Positions 16,534-27,641 are shown, counted from the stretch's first letter. The stretch is 64,000 nt of DNA from an uncultured Aquabacterium sp. (GCF_913773725.1 NZ_CAJYGK010000160.1:124001-188000); one strand, 5' to 3'. Program-made: numbers and translations. Notes: generated from the sequence alone by a model not told the origin.

Positions 16534-16971
16534 ATGTTGAAGAAGTTGTTCCTGTCGCTCGCCGTGGTGTCTGCCCTGGCGGGCTGTTCGTCGGTGCCAA
16601 TGGCCGACGCGCCGCAGGACCAGGCTGCCAAGACGTTCAAGGCCGACGCGGCCAAGTCCGGCATCTACATCTACCGCAATGAACTGCTGGGCGGTGCCGT
16701 GAAGATGGACGTGTCCATCGACGGCCAGCCCGTGGGCGCCACCAAGGCCAAGACCTACCTGTTCAAGCAGGTCGAGCCAGGCAAGCACACCATCGTGTCA
16801 GAGGCCGAGAACACCTCGGTGCTCGAGCTCGAGACCAAGCCCGGCATGCTGTACTACATCTGGCAGGAAGTGAAGATGGGCGTCATGTACGCCCGCAACA
16901 AGCTGCAGCAGGTGAGCGATGCGCAAGGCCAGGCCGGCGTGATGGAAAGCCAGCTGGCCGTCACGAAGTGA
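16534..16971 (+). CDS. DUF2846-type lipoprotein
   Basis: A 145-residue predicted lipoprotein. The signal peptide [20 protein letters not shown] has an LAGC lipobox with the acylated Cys at residue 18; the following SS favours outer-membrane sorting. The mature part contains a beta-rich domain with [26 protein letters not shown] and [13 protein letters not shown], the DUF2846 (PEGA-like) pattern. GGAAAGG at 16521-16527 is the ribosome site. The function is unknown. It is convergent with the metallo-hydrolase gene. Confidence 0.85.
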   Translation: MLKKLFLSLAVVSALAGCSSVPMADAPQDQAAKTFKADAAKSGIYIYRNELLGGAVKMDVSIDGQPVGATKAKTYLFKQVEPGKHTIVSEAENTSVLELETKPGMLYYIWQEVKMGVMYARNKLQQVSDAQGQAGVMESQLAVTK

Positions 16972-16989
16972 TCAGGCGGGCGCCACGGC

Positions 16990-17619
16990 TCACAGATAGG
17001 GGTTGTGGCGCCGTTCTTCCCCGAGCGTGCTCTCGGGGCCATGGCCCGGCGTGAAGGTCACGTCGTCGCCCAGCGGCAGCAGCTTGCCCTTGATGGCTGC
17101 GATCAACTCGGCGTGGTTGCCGCCCGGAAAGTCGGTGCGGCCGATGCTGCCGGCAAACAGCACGTCGCCCACGAAGGCGTGCTTCAGTTCCGGCGAGTAG
17201 AACACCACGTGGCCCGGCGTGTGGCCGGGGCAATGCAGCACCTGCAGCGTGTGCCCGCCCAGTTGCACCGTGTCGCCCTCGTGCAGCCAGCGCGTGGGCG
17301 CAAAGGGCTCGGCCTTCGGAAAGCCGAACATGCTGCTCTGCTGCGGCAGCCCGTCGATCCAGAACTGGTCGCCCGGATGCGGGCCGACGATCGGGAGATC
17401 GTGTTCGCGCGCCAGCGTGCCCGTGGCCCCGGCGTGGTCGATGTGGGCGTGCGTGAGCCACAGCGCCACCAGCTTGAGCCCGCGCGATTCAACGGCCTGC
17501 ATCAGCACCGGGATGTCGCCACCCGGGTCGATGAGGGCGGCTTCGTTCGTGTCGCTGCACCAGATCAGGGAGCAGTTCTGCTGGAAGGCGGTGACGGGGA
17601 GGGTGAGGCGGTGGAGCAT
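16990..17619 (-). CDS. Metallo-beta-lactamase-fold hydrolase, glyoxalase II-like (YcbL type)
   Basis: A 209-residue cytosolic metallohydrolase. The metal motif THAHIDHAG (HxHxDH) and later ligands in LHCPGHTPGH and VGDVLFAGSIGRTDF are intact, and PGHGPEST supplies the final His. The size and the lack of a long C-terminal substrate-binding domain fit the short YcbL-type glyoxalase II group rather than full GloB. The start at 17619 (MLHRLTLPVTAFQQNC) matches the family N-terminus. It borders the AT-richer patch that begins just upstream. Confidence 0.87.
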   Translation of the reverse strand: MLHRLTLPVTAFQQNCSLIWCSDTNEAALIDPGGDIPVLMQAVESRGLKLVALWLTHAHIDHAGATGTLAREHDLPIVGPHPGDQFWIDGLPQQSSMFGFPKAEPFAPTRWLHEGDTVQLGGHTLQVLHCPGHTPGHVVFYSPELKHAFVGDVLFAGSIGRTDFPGGNHAELIAAIKGKLLPLGDDVTFTPGHGPESTLGEERRHNPYL

Positions 17620-18183
17620 GGGCGAGGGGGCTGATAACAAAGTGTGGAACTTCGTCGTGACGGCCAAGAGCAGCGTGCGGGCAATTATCGAGCTCGTTCA
17701 ATGCAGATTGTGAAGGCGTGTGCGCGGCGCCCGCGGATGACTGTTTTGCGCGGGCTGTACTCCTTCACAGCTGCTTGGGCGGTTGACGTCAATGATTGCG
17801 AAAGGCTGAACAGAGTCATTCGCCGGTGAATGATGAGTGTCGGCGACCTCAGCAAGCGGTCATTGGGCGTATTGGCCCCTGGCCGGCTGGTCTTCACCCC
17901 AACCCGGTCATCCATCGGTCATAAGAGCCGCTACCAGTATCGGTTGCCATTGAAGGCCGCCAGCTATCCTGTTCATGTTCCAGGTCGTCGCACCAAGTCA
18001 ATGCCAGCAAGCGGTGTTGCTGAATTTGGATCAGCGGTGTGCCCCTGAGTAGCCAAAGCGAATCAGCAACTACTCTCGACGCAGGTACAGCCCAGGGTCT
18101 CGGCTGTGTTCAACTGTTGAGAGAACTGCCTCAGCTCTTACCTGGAAATGACGCCCAACGCAATCCAGGAAAAGCTTAAGGTC
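17620..18183. other. Gene-free region at the left edge of an AT-richer patch, 564 bp
   Basis: Base composition drops from the surrounding high-GC level and no frame looks coding. The longest plus-strand frame (17830-18048, 72 codons) has no ribosome site and no recognisable domain. No tRNA, integrase or clear repeat boundary was found. It may be decayed sequence at an insertion edge. Confidence 0.55.
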
Positions 18184-18858
18184 TCAGAGACCCGCGAGGT
18201 GCCGAAGACGCTGAATGACTAGCTCGGACCGCCCGTCCGGAAATACCCACTCCAGTTGATCAGCGAAGGTCTGGTCGGCCAAGTACTCATCGAGTTCATT
18301 TTGGATGAACTCGCGTACTTCAGCGGGGGCGGAGGCGCACTCGGCCAGCAGTTCTTCCCGCCCATCCACAACATTCAGGATGTCCTCCATGTCGTGGTGC
18401 ATGTAGTCCCCTCCACCCCGATTGTTGAAGGATTCCAGCTTGGTTGCGATGAAGAAGGGCGCAGTGATGACGCTGATTGCTTCACCGCTGGGCAGCGTGT
18501 GCACCTGGGCTGCCTTCACCGCCTCAGCGTACCAGCGGTTCACTGAGTGGCCGAGAATCTCAGTGGTAGGCATCACGTCTACTATGAGTTCACCCTTCCG
18601 CCAACGGCACATGTGGTCTTGGGACGGGTCCTCTTTGAATCCGGTCTTGTTCAGCTTTGGGCGAAGCGAGTAGTAGTCCGCAATCGAGGTCACCTCGGCC
18701 ACCATGTCAACATCGACGGTTGGTCGGACTGGCGGTCTTGCTTGGTCCGTTATCAGGAGACCCACTGCGCACCCTCCAACGAGCATGAACTCCTCTCGGA
18801 GATCGCCTAGTGCATGCGCGACAAGGCTCACAACAGACAAATTCGGATCTTTATTCAT
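18184..18858 (-). CDS. Nucleotidyltransferase-fold protein, AbiEii-like toxin candidate
   Basis: A 224-residue protein with the minimal nucleotidyltransferase signature: FMLVGGCAVGLL followed by PTVDVDMVAEV (GG then TxDxD), and a later KLESFNNRGGGDYMHHDMED segment resembling the K-x7-R-...-D region of AbiEii/DUF1814 proteins. AbiEii-type enzymes act as toxins paired with a winged-helix antitoxin. Here the gene directly follows such a winged-helix gene and its ATG overlaps the preceding stop by one base (TGATG), which implies coupling. It is shorter than typical AbiEii (about 300 residues). Toxicity is inference; an antibiotic-type nucleotidyltransferase is less likely given the context. Confidence 0.72.
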   Translation of the reverse strand: MNKDPNLSVVSLVAHALGDLREEFMLVGGCAVGLLITDQARPPVRPTVDVDMVAEVTSIADYYSLRPKLNKTGFKEDPSQDHMCRWRKGELIVDVMPTTEILGHSVNRWYAEAVKAAQVHTLPSGEAISVITAPFFIATKLESFNNRGGGDYMHHDMEDILNVVDGREELLAECASAPAEVREFIQNELDEYLADQTFADQLEWVFPDGRSELVIQRLRHLAGL

Positions 18859-19385
18859 CAGAGCTTCGCTTGAAGTTCGTTGACAGCGATCTCTCGTTCT
18901 CGGGCTGTACCCACGCGAATGGCATCGACGAGCGCCAGCACTTCGTACAGAGCGGCATCCTTCAACGCGACCTTCGGCACTGACGGATGTAGCGGCACTA
19001 GCTCAAAACCGAAAACCTTTCCCTCTGGGTGGGGCCAAACAGGCACTGGAGCGTCAGTGGCTTCAAAGTGCCTGGCCAGAATCGGAGCGCCTATCGCGGT
19101 GGGGACGCCTCTAGTGGAGCGTCCCACGGCAGCAGGGAATGCGTACTTCAACCCAGAAATGGCAAATTCCTGAAGAGCGGACGGTACGGCCCTAAGCGGC
19201 CCAGAGGAGCGACTCAGTAGCCGCGCAGCTACTCCGCGCTTCAACGCACCGTGAACAGTGGAGAGCGACACGCCGAACTCCTCGGCAAGCTGGGCGATCA
19301 GGAAGTCTTTGTCCTTGTTCACGGCAATTTTTATCGCCAAGACGAAGTCAAAAGGCTTAAGTGTGAGCTGCGTGTCCCTGAGCAT
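18858..19385 (-). CDS. Winged-helix protein, candidate antitoxin/autoregulator
   Basis: A 175-residue protein with an N-terminal helix-turn-helix (FLIAQLAEEFGVSLSTVHGA, about residues 29-48) and a C-terminal region without a recognised domain. Its position ahead of, and translational coupling to, the nucleotidyltransferase gene parallels AbiEi-AbiEii modules, where the winged-helix protein represses its own operon and counteracts the toxin. An exact 18-bp repeat with a TTTCGCGAAA palindrome lies just upstream of the start (19417-19488), a plausible autoregulatory operator. Similarity to AbiEi is structural inference only. Confidence 0.7.
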   Translation of the reverse strand: MLRDTQLTLKPFDFVLAIKIAVNKDKDFLIAQLAEEFGVSLSTVHGALKRGVAARLLSRSSGPLRAVPSALQEFAISGLKYAFPAAVGRSTRGVPTAIGAPILARHFEATDAPVPVWPHPEGKVFGFELVPLHPSVPKVALKDAALYEVLALVDAIRVGTAREREIAVNELQAKL

Positions 19386-19416
19386 GAAAGTTCCCGTGGC
19401 GTTGTGCCTTTTCGCG

Positions 19417-19488
19417 TTTCGCGAAATCAGAAAAAAGCATGAAAGCTACTCTGCTGCGCAATTTTTCGATTTTCGCGAAATCAGAAAA
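19417..19488. repeat. 18-bp direct repeat with palindromic core upstream of the toxin-antitoxin-like pair
   Basis: TTTCGCGAAATCAGAAAA occurs exactly at 19417-19434 and 19471-19488, 54 bp apart (about five helical turns). Each copy contains the perfect palindrome TTTCGCGAAA. The first copy is 32 bp before the winged-helix start, in an AT-rich stretch that could hold the operon's promoter. Confidence 0.7.
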
Positions 19489-19579
19489 CTCTTATAGGTT
19501 TTGGGTCTGTACCGGGCAAAAAGTTTGCAAGAAGCATCTTGTCCCGCGTTGACACTCCCGGAGTAGCTGTGAAGGTGGG

Positions 19580-19609
19580 TTGCTTGCTGAGTAGAAGCTG
19601 CACTATACT
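19580..19609 (+). promoter_or_regulatory. Probable promoter of the lone winged-helix gene
   Basis: TTGCTT (19580-19585), an 18-bp spacer and TATACT (19604-19609) precede the start at 19634. An AGGAGAG ribosome site follows at 19624-19630. Confidence 0.55.
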
Positions 19610-19633
19610 CCAGTCTCGACGATAGGAGAGAGT

Positions 19634-20419
19634 ATGCCCGCCCCAGACGCTGTTCGCAAGAAGAGTCCGCGTGCGCCGTCTATCCCCCTAGACGATGCCT
19701 TGGACAAGGCCCTGAAGGTTTACGACAAGGAACGCCTGCACCCCGCGCCGACGGATGTGGTTGCGCAGCACATGGGGTACAAGGATGCCAACAATGGGAG
19801 GGCGCTAGGGGCGCTGGCATCCCTTCGCTACTATGGTCTGGTGGAGCGGAACAGCAATGGGCTTCTGAGCGTCACGAAGGACGTAGAGAGCTACAGGTAC
19901 GCGCCGAGCGACGAGATGCGCCGCGCATACTTGCGCCGATTTTTGACGGCTCCGGTGCTGTTTGCAGAACTGCTAGAGAGGTATTCCTCGGGACTGCCAT
20001 CGGATGGAAATCTGAGGTACGAACTCATTCAACGAGATTTCTTGCCTGCGACGGCAGAGAGTCTCGTCGGCATTCTTCGCCGCTCTGCCGACTTCGCGAA
20101 GATCTATGAACAGGAGCCTCTGCAGGGCGCCTCCACGGGTGCACCTGAAGGAGAAGAGTTTGAGCCTGCCCCAGAACTGGTCCAACCAGTCGAAATTGCT
20201 CGATCAGCTCCGGCAATCCCAGTCCAGCAGCGATCAGCAACCGTCCAACGGGAGGAAAGCCTCGGTCCAGATGAAATGATTGGGCATGACCGTATTCCCG
20301 TCAGGCTCTCAAGGGGCAGGAGGGCTTGGCTACTCATTCCTCATGTATTTCACGAAGCAGACAAGCAACGACTCAAGGCGCAGATAGACCTTCTTCTCAC
20401 GGAAGATGAGCAGCCATAG
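19634..20419 (+). CDS. Conserved hypothetical protein with winged-helix-like N-terminus
   Basis: A 261-residue protein with a strong ribosome site (AGGAGAG) and promoter. Residues about 17-75 (IPLDDALDKALKVYDKER, VVAQHMGYK, ALASLRYYGLVER) look like a winged helix that reads out two states; a helical middle follows, then an acidic, Pro/Glu-rich linker (about 165-210) and a short C-terminal domain ending in an amphipathic helix. No enzymatic motif is visible. Its place in the AT-richer patch beside a toxin-antitoxin-like pair suggests accessory origin, but no function can be assigned. Confidence 0.7.
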   Translation: MPAPDAVRKKSPRAPSIPLDDALDKALKVYDKERLHPAPTDVVAQHMGYKDANNGRALGALASLRYYGLVERNSNGLLSVTKDVESYRYAPSDEMRRAYLRRFLTAPVLFAELLERYSSGLPSDGNLRYELIQRDFLPATAESLVGILRRSADFAKIYEQEPLQGASTGAPEGEEFEPAPELVQPVEIARSAPAIPVQQRSATVQREESLGPDEMIGHDRIPVRLSRGRRAWLLIPHVFHEADKQRLKAQIDLLLTEDEQP

Positions 20420-20788
20420 CAAGAAGTCATGGAGCGCTGATGCAATACCTCGTAGACGTACGGCGTAAGAAGTTCCCTCCCCACGCCGCGGCGCGATCCG
20501 CCTCATGGGAGCTCTACTGCCGAAGTACCTCGTAGGGCCGTCATTCGAGAGTCGCCAGCCCCTACGGCTGCTTGGTGCCAGACAGCGTGAGTACGCCCGG
20601 GGGCGGCCAACGAAAGCACCCGCTGCAGAGCGGCAGCTCATCAGGCAAGGACGGGGCTGGGTTGTGAGCGGTCATTCGGCGCCAAGCCGCGGCCGACTGC
20701 AACCTCCGCTGTTGCGGACCCTAAGTGATCAGCAGAGAGGGGCCCAACTCCGCGCCAATCAGGAGCCGCGCGGTTTGCGGCAAACGTG
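20420..20788. other. Gene-free region at the right edge of the AT-richer patch, 369 bp
   Basis: No frame looks coding. The only repeat noted is TACCTCGTAG at 20446-20455 and 20526-20535. Composition returns to high GC toward 20780. It looks like decayed or joined intergenic sequence. Confidence 0.5.
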
Positions 20789-21847
20789 TCAGCCCAGTTC
20801 AGGAGCCGGCTCCGCCAGCAACGCCTTCAGATGAAGGTCGATCTGGCCGATCGCATGCGCGTCCGTTCCGAACAGGGCGAGATGCCCATCCAGGCTGTCG
20901 ATCGGCCTGAACTCGCTGTTCGGGATCAACTTCTGCTCGGCCTGGCAGTCGGACGGAGGGAAGAACATGTCGGTCGCGATGGGCATGACACAGGTTCTTG
21001 CGCGGATGCGTCCCAGCGCCGCGGCCTTGTACCCGTCGGTGTGCCGGCTGATGTCGCCGCGCTGCCACTTCCACGCCATGCACAGCAGGTTGTTCGGGTC
21101 CATGGGGCCGAAGTAGCCGGTCATGAAGCCGTCCACGAAGGCCTGCACGGACTCGAAGCCCAGCACCCGATGGCGTCCACACCGAAAGAACTCGGTGCTC
21201 CACCCCATCACGGTCCAGAGCTTGGCATGGCGCTTGAGGCCGGCTGCGACATCGGCCGGCGATTGATAGCGGCCTTCCTGGAAGCCCGGGTCGGTGGTGA
21301 TGGCCTCGATCAGTGTTTCTGCGAAGAGAAAGTCGTGCTCGGTGTTGCAGGCCGTGCCGGCGATGGGGGCGGCGCGTTCCACCATGTCGGGGTAGCGCAC
21401 GGCCCATTCGTAGGTCTGCTGGGCGCCCATGGAGCCGCCGACAACCAGCGCCAGGCGCCGTATGCCGAAGTGCTCCGTCAACAGGCGGTGCTGGGCACGC
21501 ACATCGTCGCCGATGCGCACCTTCGGAAAGTTCGGCCCGCCCTGGTCACCGGTGGTGTTGTGCGGTGAGACAGACAAGCCGTTGCCAATCTGGTTGACCA
21601 CGACGATGAAGTACCGGCTTGGGTCCAGCGCGCGCCCGGGCCCGATGTAGACCTGCTCCATGATCTTGCTGGTGCCCGAGTACCACGTGGGGACCAGGAT
21701 GGCGTTGTCCTTGGCCGCGTTGAGCTGGCCATGGGTGGCCACGGCCAACTCGCAGTGCGACAGCACGCCGCCCTCTTCGAGTTCCAGTCGCCCGATGTCG
21801 ATCAGCTGAAAGGGGCCGTGGTTTTCTTGCGTGTAGTAGGTGTTCAT
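20789..21847 (-). CDS. Alpha/beta hydrolase of the homoserine O-acetyltransferase-like family
   Basis: A 352-residue protein of the MetX/HAT superfamily: the nucleophile elbow is GGSMGA (S139), a preceding TTGDQGGPNFP segment is in the acyltransferase position, and SLDGH near the C-terminus supplies the likely His. It is not a clear MetX, since the family's acyl-CoA and homoserine signatures are altered. It begins 25 bp downstream of a Baeyer-Villiger monooxygenase with a GGAG site 6 bp before the ATG, so the two are an operon. A role as an esterase cleaving the ester made by the monooxygenase is plausible inference. Confidence 0.8.
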   Translation of the reverse strand: MNTYYTQENHGPFQLIDIGRLELEEGGVLSHCELAVATHGQLNAAKDNAILVPTWYSGTSKIMEQVYIGPGRALDPSRYFIVVVNQIGNGLSVSPHNTTGDQGGPNFPKVRIGDDVRAQHRLLTEHFGIRRLALVVGGSMGAQQTYEWAVRYPDMVERAAPIAGTACNTEHDFLFAETLIEAITTDPGFQEGRYQSPADVAAGLKRHAKLWTVMGWSTEFFRCGRHRVLGFESVQAFVDGFMTGYFGPMDPNNLLCMAWKWQRGDISRHTDGYKAAALGRIRARTCVMPIATDMFFPPSDCQAEQKLIPNSEFRPIDSLDGHLALFGTDAHAIGQIDLHLKALLAEPAPELG

Positions 21848-21872
21848 GCTTGTCTCCGTGTGCGGGGGCGCT

Positions 21873-23525
21873 TCAGCGAATGTCGAAGCCGGGATAGCCC
21901 GTGCGTGCCAGTTCATCGCACTTCGCGTGGTAGGTGCCTGCCCCACCGATGTACGACACCAGGCGACGTGGCTTGCCCTCGACGTTCGAGCCCATGTACC
22001 AGGAGTCGGTCTTGACCACGAGCGTTTTGGCCGCAGTCTCATCGTGGTGCTGTACCCAGGCATCCTCGAATTCCTTGGTCGCTTCGACGACGGTCTTGCC
22101 TTGCCTGCGCACGTGGGCAATGAAGTCGCTGATCCAGTCCACCTGCTGCTGCAGGCAGGTTGGCATGTTGCACAGCGCGGCAGAGGGGGCGAGCGGCGCG
22201 CCCGTGGTGAACAGGTTGGGGTAGCCATGCACCTGAAGGCCCATGGCGGTGCGGATTTCCTGTGACCACTGCTCCTTCAGCGAGCGGCCACCGCGGCCGC
22301 GGATGTCGATGCGGCTGAGTGCACCGGAGCCCGCGTCAAAGCCCACGGCCAGCACGATGATGTCGACCTCGTGCACCTTGCCGTCGGCCGTCTGGATGCC
22401 TTCGGGCACGATGCGTTCGATCGGGGTCTCCCGGCAGTCCACCGCCTCGACGTTGGGCTGGAGGTACACCTCCAGGTACTTGTTTTCCAGCGGCACGCGG
22501 TGGGTGCCGAACCCGTAGTCGGTCGGGATCAGCAGCTTGCACAGATCCGGGCGGTGCTGGAGGCGGGCGCGCAACTTGGCACGAACGAATTCCGACACTT
22601 GTTCGCTCACCTGTTCGTCGAAGAACATCTCGGAGAAGGACGCCAGCCACAGCGCCAGAGAGCCGTCGTTCCAGAACTTCTCCAGAATGGCCGTGCGCTC
22701 TTCAGGGGTCTTGTCGGCCCACGGACCGGCTTCGAAGTCGTAATCGAAACCGGCAAAGGTTTCGCGCACCCGCTTCTTGAGCTGGTGGAACTGTGCGCCC
22801 CACTTGGCCCAGTCGTCGGCGCTGTACTTGGGGTTCTTCATCGGGAGCACGTACTGCGGCGTGCGCACGAAGACCTTCATCGAACCCACCTCGGGCGCGA
22901 TGGTCTGGATGACCTGGATGCCCGTCGCGCCCGTGCCCACCACCGCCACACGCTTGCCCTTGAAGTCGACGGGCGTCTTGGGCCACAGGCCCGTGTGGTA
23001 GATCTCCCCTTTGAAGTCGGCCTGTCCCTGAAAGCGGTTCGTCAGGGGCGCGGACAACATGCCGCAACAGGCGATCAGGAACTGTGCATCGATCTTCTCG
23101 CCCTGGTCGGTGGTGATGTGCCAGCGTTGGCTTGCTTCATCGTAGTGGGCCGAAGCGATGCGGGTGTTGAACTGGATGTCCTTCCTCAAGTCGAGCTTGT
23201 CGGCGACATGGTTGAGCCAGCGCTCCGTTTCCGGTTGTGCCGGAAACCGCTCCGACGGTTGCCACGACTTGTACAGCTCCTCCGAGAACCAGTACTGGTA
23301 GATCTCGGCCTGGGAGTCGAAGCGCGCGCCGGGGTAACGGTTCCAGTACCACGTGCCCCCCACGCCGGAAGCGGTGTCATACGCCCGCACCGACAGGCCC
23401 ATTTCGCGAAGGCGGTGCAGTTGATACAGGCCGGCCACGCCGGCTCCGATGACGACCGCGTCGTAGCTTGCAACGGCGGATTCCGACTGGCCTTGCCCGG
23501 CCTTTTCCGAAGTGAGGGTGCCCAT
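21873..23525 (-). CDS. Baeyer-Villiger flavin monooxygenase
   Basis: A 550-residue class B flavoprotein monooxygenase that converts ketones to esters or lactones using NADPH and O2. Motifs: the FAD Rossmann GAGVAG at 27-32, the BVMO fingerprint FKGEIYHTGLWP at 171-182 (FxGxxxHxxxWP), and the NADP Rossmann GTGATG at 197-202. GGTWYWNRYPGARFD is also typical of cyclohexanone-type enzymes. The ATG at 23525 is chosen because AAAGGAG lies directly before it; a second ATG seven codons upstream has none. It forms an operon with the downstream hydrolase, with an AraC regulator upstream. The substrate is unknown. Confidence 0.92.
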   Translation of the reverse strand: MGTLTSEKAGQGQSESAVASYDAVVIGAGVAGLYQLHRLREMGLSVRAYDTASGVGGTWYWNRYPGARFDSQAEIYQYWFSEELYKSWQPSERFPAQPETERWLNHVADKLDLRKDIQFNTRIASAHYDEASQRWHITTDQGEKIDAQFLIACCGMLSAPLTNRFQGQADFKGEIYHTGLWPKTPVDFKGKRVAVVGTGATGIQVIQTIAPEVGSMKVFVRTPQYVLPMKNPKYSADDWAKWGAQFHQLKKRVRETFAGFDYDFEAGPWADKTPEERTAILEKFWNDGSLALWLASFSEMFFDEQVSEQVSEFVRAKLRARLQHRPDLCKLLIPTDYGFGTHRVPLENKYLEVYLQPNVEAVDCRETPIERIVPEGIQTADGKVHEVDIIVLAVGFDAGSGALSRIDIRGRGGRSLKEQWSQEIRTAMGLQVHGYPNLFTTGAPLAPSAALCNMPTCLQQQVDWISDFIAHVRRQGKTVVEATKEFEDAWVQHHDETAAKTLVVKTDSWYMGSNVEGKPRRLVSYIGGAGTYHAKCDELARTGYPGFDIR

Positions 23526-23686
23526 CTTGTCTCCTTTGACGTTCATGTGGACCGGCCTGGCTGGCCGGCGAATCCGGTATCGCCGCCCCAATGGAGGTCG
23601 TGCGCTACCGTGAACGAATCTTGGAGACGCCCGCTGTGCGGGTCTTGTCGATTTCAGGCGATTTCTTGTACCGGACGGTGAACCGG

Positions 23687-24568
23687 CTAGTCGCACTTCT
23701 TCAGTCGTGCGGGGGTGACGCCCAGCCGGGTACGGAAGACGCGCGTCATGTGCGCCTGATCCGCAAAGCCGCAAACAAACGCAATTTCCTTGATCGCCAT
23801 CTGCCCTTGAGACAGCAGGCGGCGGGCGCGTTCGACGCGTCGGTCCATCACATACGCATGGGCCGAGCGCCCGGTGGTCGACTTGAAGTGCTTGGTGAAG
23901 GTCCACACACCGAGCTCTGCCACCCTGGCCAGTTGCTCGATGGTGATGTTCTCCTGCAGATGCGTTTCGATGTACTCGTCGAGCCGGCGCAAGCGGCCGG
24001 GCGAGAGCGCACCTGACCCGAGGCTGTCCTTGTAGGTGACGGCGGCATAGCGACGCAGCAGGTGCACGGTGAGCTGCATGGCCAGAGATTCTGCGTACAG
24101 CGCGCCCCCCAATCGCTGCTGTTGGGCCTCGAGCGTGATTGCATCGGCGATGCTCGTGACGATCGGGTCCTGTGCGCTGAGCAGGTCAAGGAGCCGGACC
24201 GCGGCGACCGGCCGATCCATCACATCAGAGGCCACCCTGCACATGAGCGCTTCAGACAGATACGTGTGGGACACGTCGATGCACTGCGTCCAATGCCAAT
24301 GTGACGGCTCGCAGTGTGTCAACAATGAGAAGACGCCCGGTTCACAAGCGGCCTTGCTCCATTTGCCGTCCAGGCAGCGCTCCATTGGCGTCTGACCCGA
24401 CCGGTAGCGGACGATCATGACGTGGTCGATCGGAGGAATCGGCACGTCAAGGCCGGTGTACCGGTAGGAACGGTGCGAAACGTCCTTCCACCCGAGTCCA
24501 TCGCTCGCAGACAGGATGCGGCCGGGCACCCACTTGGGCAGGTCGGGGGGCGAGATCAGGACCGGCAT
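23687..24568 (-). CDS. AraC-family transcriptional regulator
   Basis: A 293-residue regulator with a variable N-terminal sensing half and a C-terminal AraC double helix-turn-helix (from about residue 195: LARVAELGVWTFTKHFKSTT and then EIAFVCGFADQAHMTRVFRT). It lies 161 bp upstream of the Baeyer-Villiger monooxygenase on the same strand, its probable target. The ATG at 24568 is used; a TTG at 24619 would add 17 residues and neither has a clear ribosome site. The inducer is unknown. Confidence 0.88.
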   Translation of the reverse strand: MPVLISPPDLPKWVPGRILSASDGLGWKDVSHRSYRYTGLDVPIPPIDHVMIVRYRSGQTPMERCLDGKWSKAACEPGVFSLLTHCEPSHWHWTQCIDVSHTYLSEALMCRVASDVMDRPVAAVRLLDLLSAQDPIVTSIADAITLEAQQQRLGGALYAESLAMQLTVHLLRRYAAVTYKDSLGSGALSPGRLRRLDEYIETHLQENITIEQLARVAELGVWTFTKHFKSTTGRSAHAYVMDRRVERARRLLSQGQMAIKEIAFVCGFADQAHMTRVFRTRLGVTPARLKKCD

Positions 24569-24796
24569 CTTGATATGGTTCAAGAATGCGGCGTGCAAAC
24601 ATACCAGTGGAATCCTCAATAGGGTTAGCCACGAGGGCGGTGCGCTTGACGCCCCGGCGTGCTTCCCTGCAAACCCGCTGCGGCGGGCCCCCGATTTCTG
24701 TTACAAGGCATGGTTGAGCACGCGGATGTAGCGCACGACCCGCCCTGACGATCGCCACGCGTCCCGGCGGGGTTCCATCGATCGACATGGTTCCAG

Positions 24797-27271
<2,475 letters not shown>

Positions 27272-27278
27272 GCGTTCT

Positions 27279-27641
27279 TCAGCCCTTGTGCTCGGCGGTG
27301 TCGAAGATCGACATGAAGCCGCCGAAGATCATGCGCTTGCCGTCAAAAGGCATGTCCATCTTTTCCATCTCGGGGTCTTCCATCATCTTCTTGTTGGCGG
27401 CGTCGCGCACCTCTTTCGACGGCCACTCGATCCACGCGAACACCACCGTCTCGTCCGGTTTGGCGTCCACCGCGCGCTTGAAGTCGGTGACCTTGCCGTC
27501 GGGGACATCGTCGCCCCAGCACTCCACCTGGCGAATTGCGCCCAGGTGCTTGAACTTCTCGTGGAACTGCTGCGCGGCGGCGCGGTAACGCTCGCGACCG
27601 CCGGAGGGCACGGGGATGACGAAGCCGTCGATGTAGCTCAT
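27279..27641 (-). CDS. DUF1428 family protein
   Basis: A 120-residue protein that is a full-length DUF1428 match by pattern: MSYIDGFVIPVP at the start, GAIRQVECWGDDVPDGKVTD, and EMEKMDMPFDGKRMIFGGF at the end. The family has a dimeric alpha-beta barrel (YbaA-like) fold of unknown function. CAGGAG precedes the ATG. It is convergent with the hybrid kinase, with stops 7 bp apart. Confidence 0.88.
   Translation of the reverse strand: MSYIDGFVIPVPSGGRERYRAAAQQFHEKFKHLGAIRQVECWGDDVPDGKVTDFKRAVDAKPDETVVFAWIEWPSKEVRDAANKKMMEDPEMEKMDMPFDGKRMIFGGFMSIFDTAEHKG

Noticed and set aside
17830-18048. A 72-codon plus-strand frame in the gene-free part of the AT-richer patch
   Set aside because: No ribosome site, no recognisable domain and no neighbour that it would extend.
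20446-20535. TACCTCGTAG direct repeat as an insertion-site duplication
   Set aside because: Ten bases 80 bp apart, with no mobile gene between them and no matching copy at the other patch edge.
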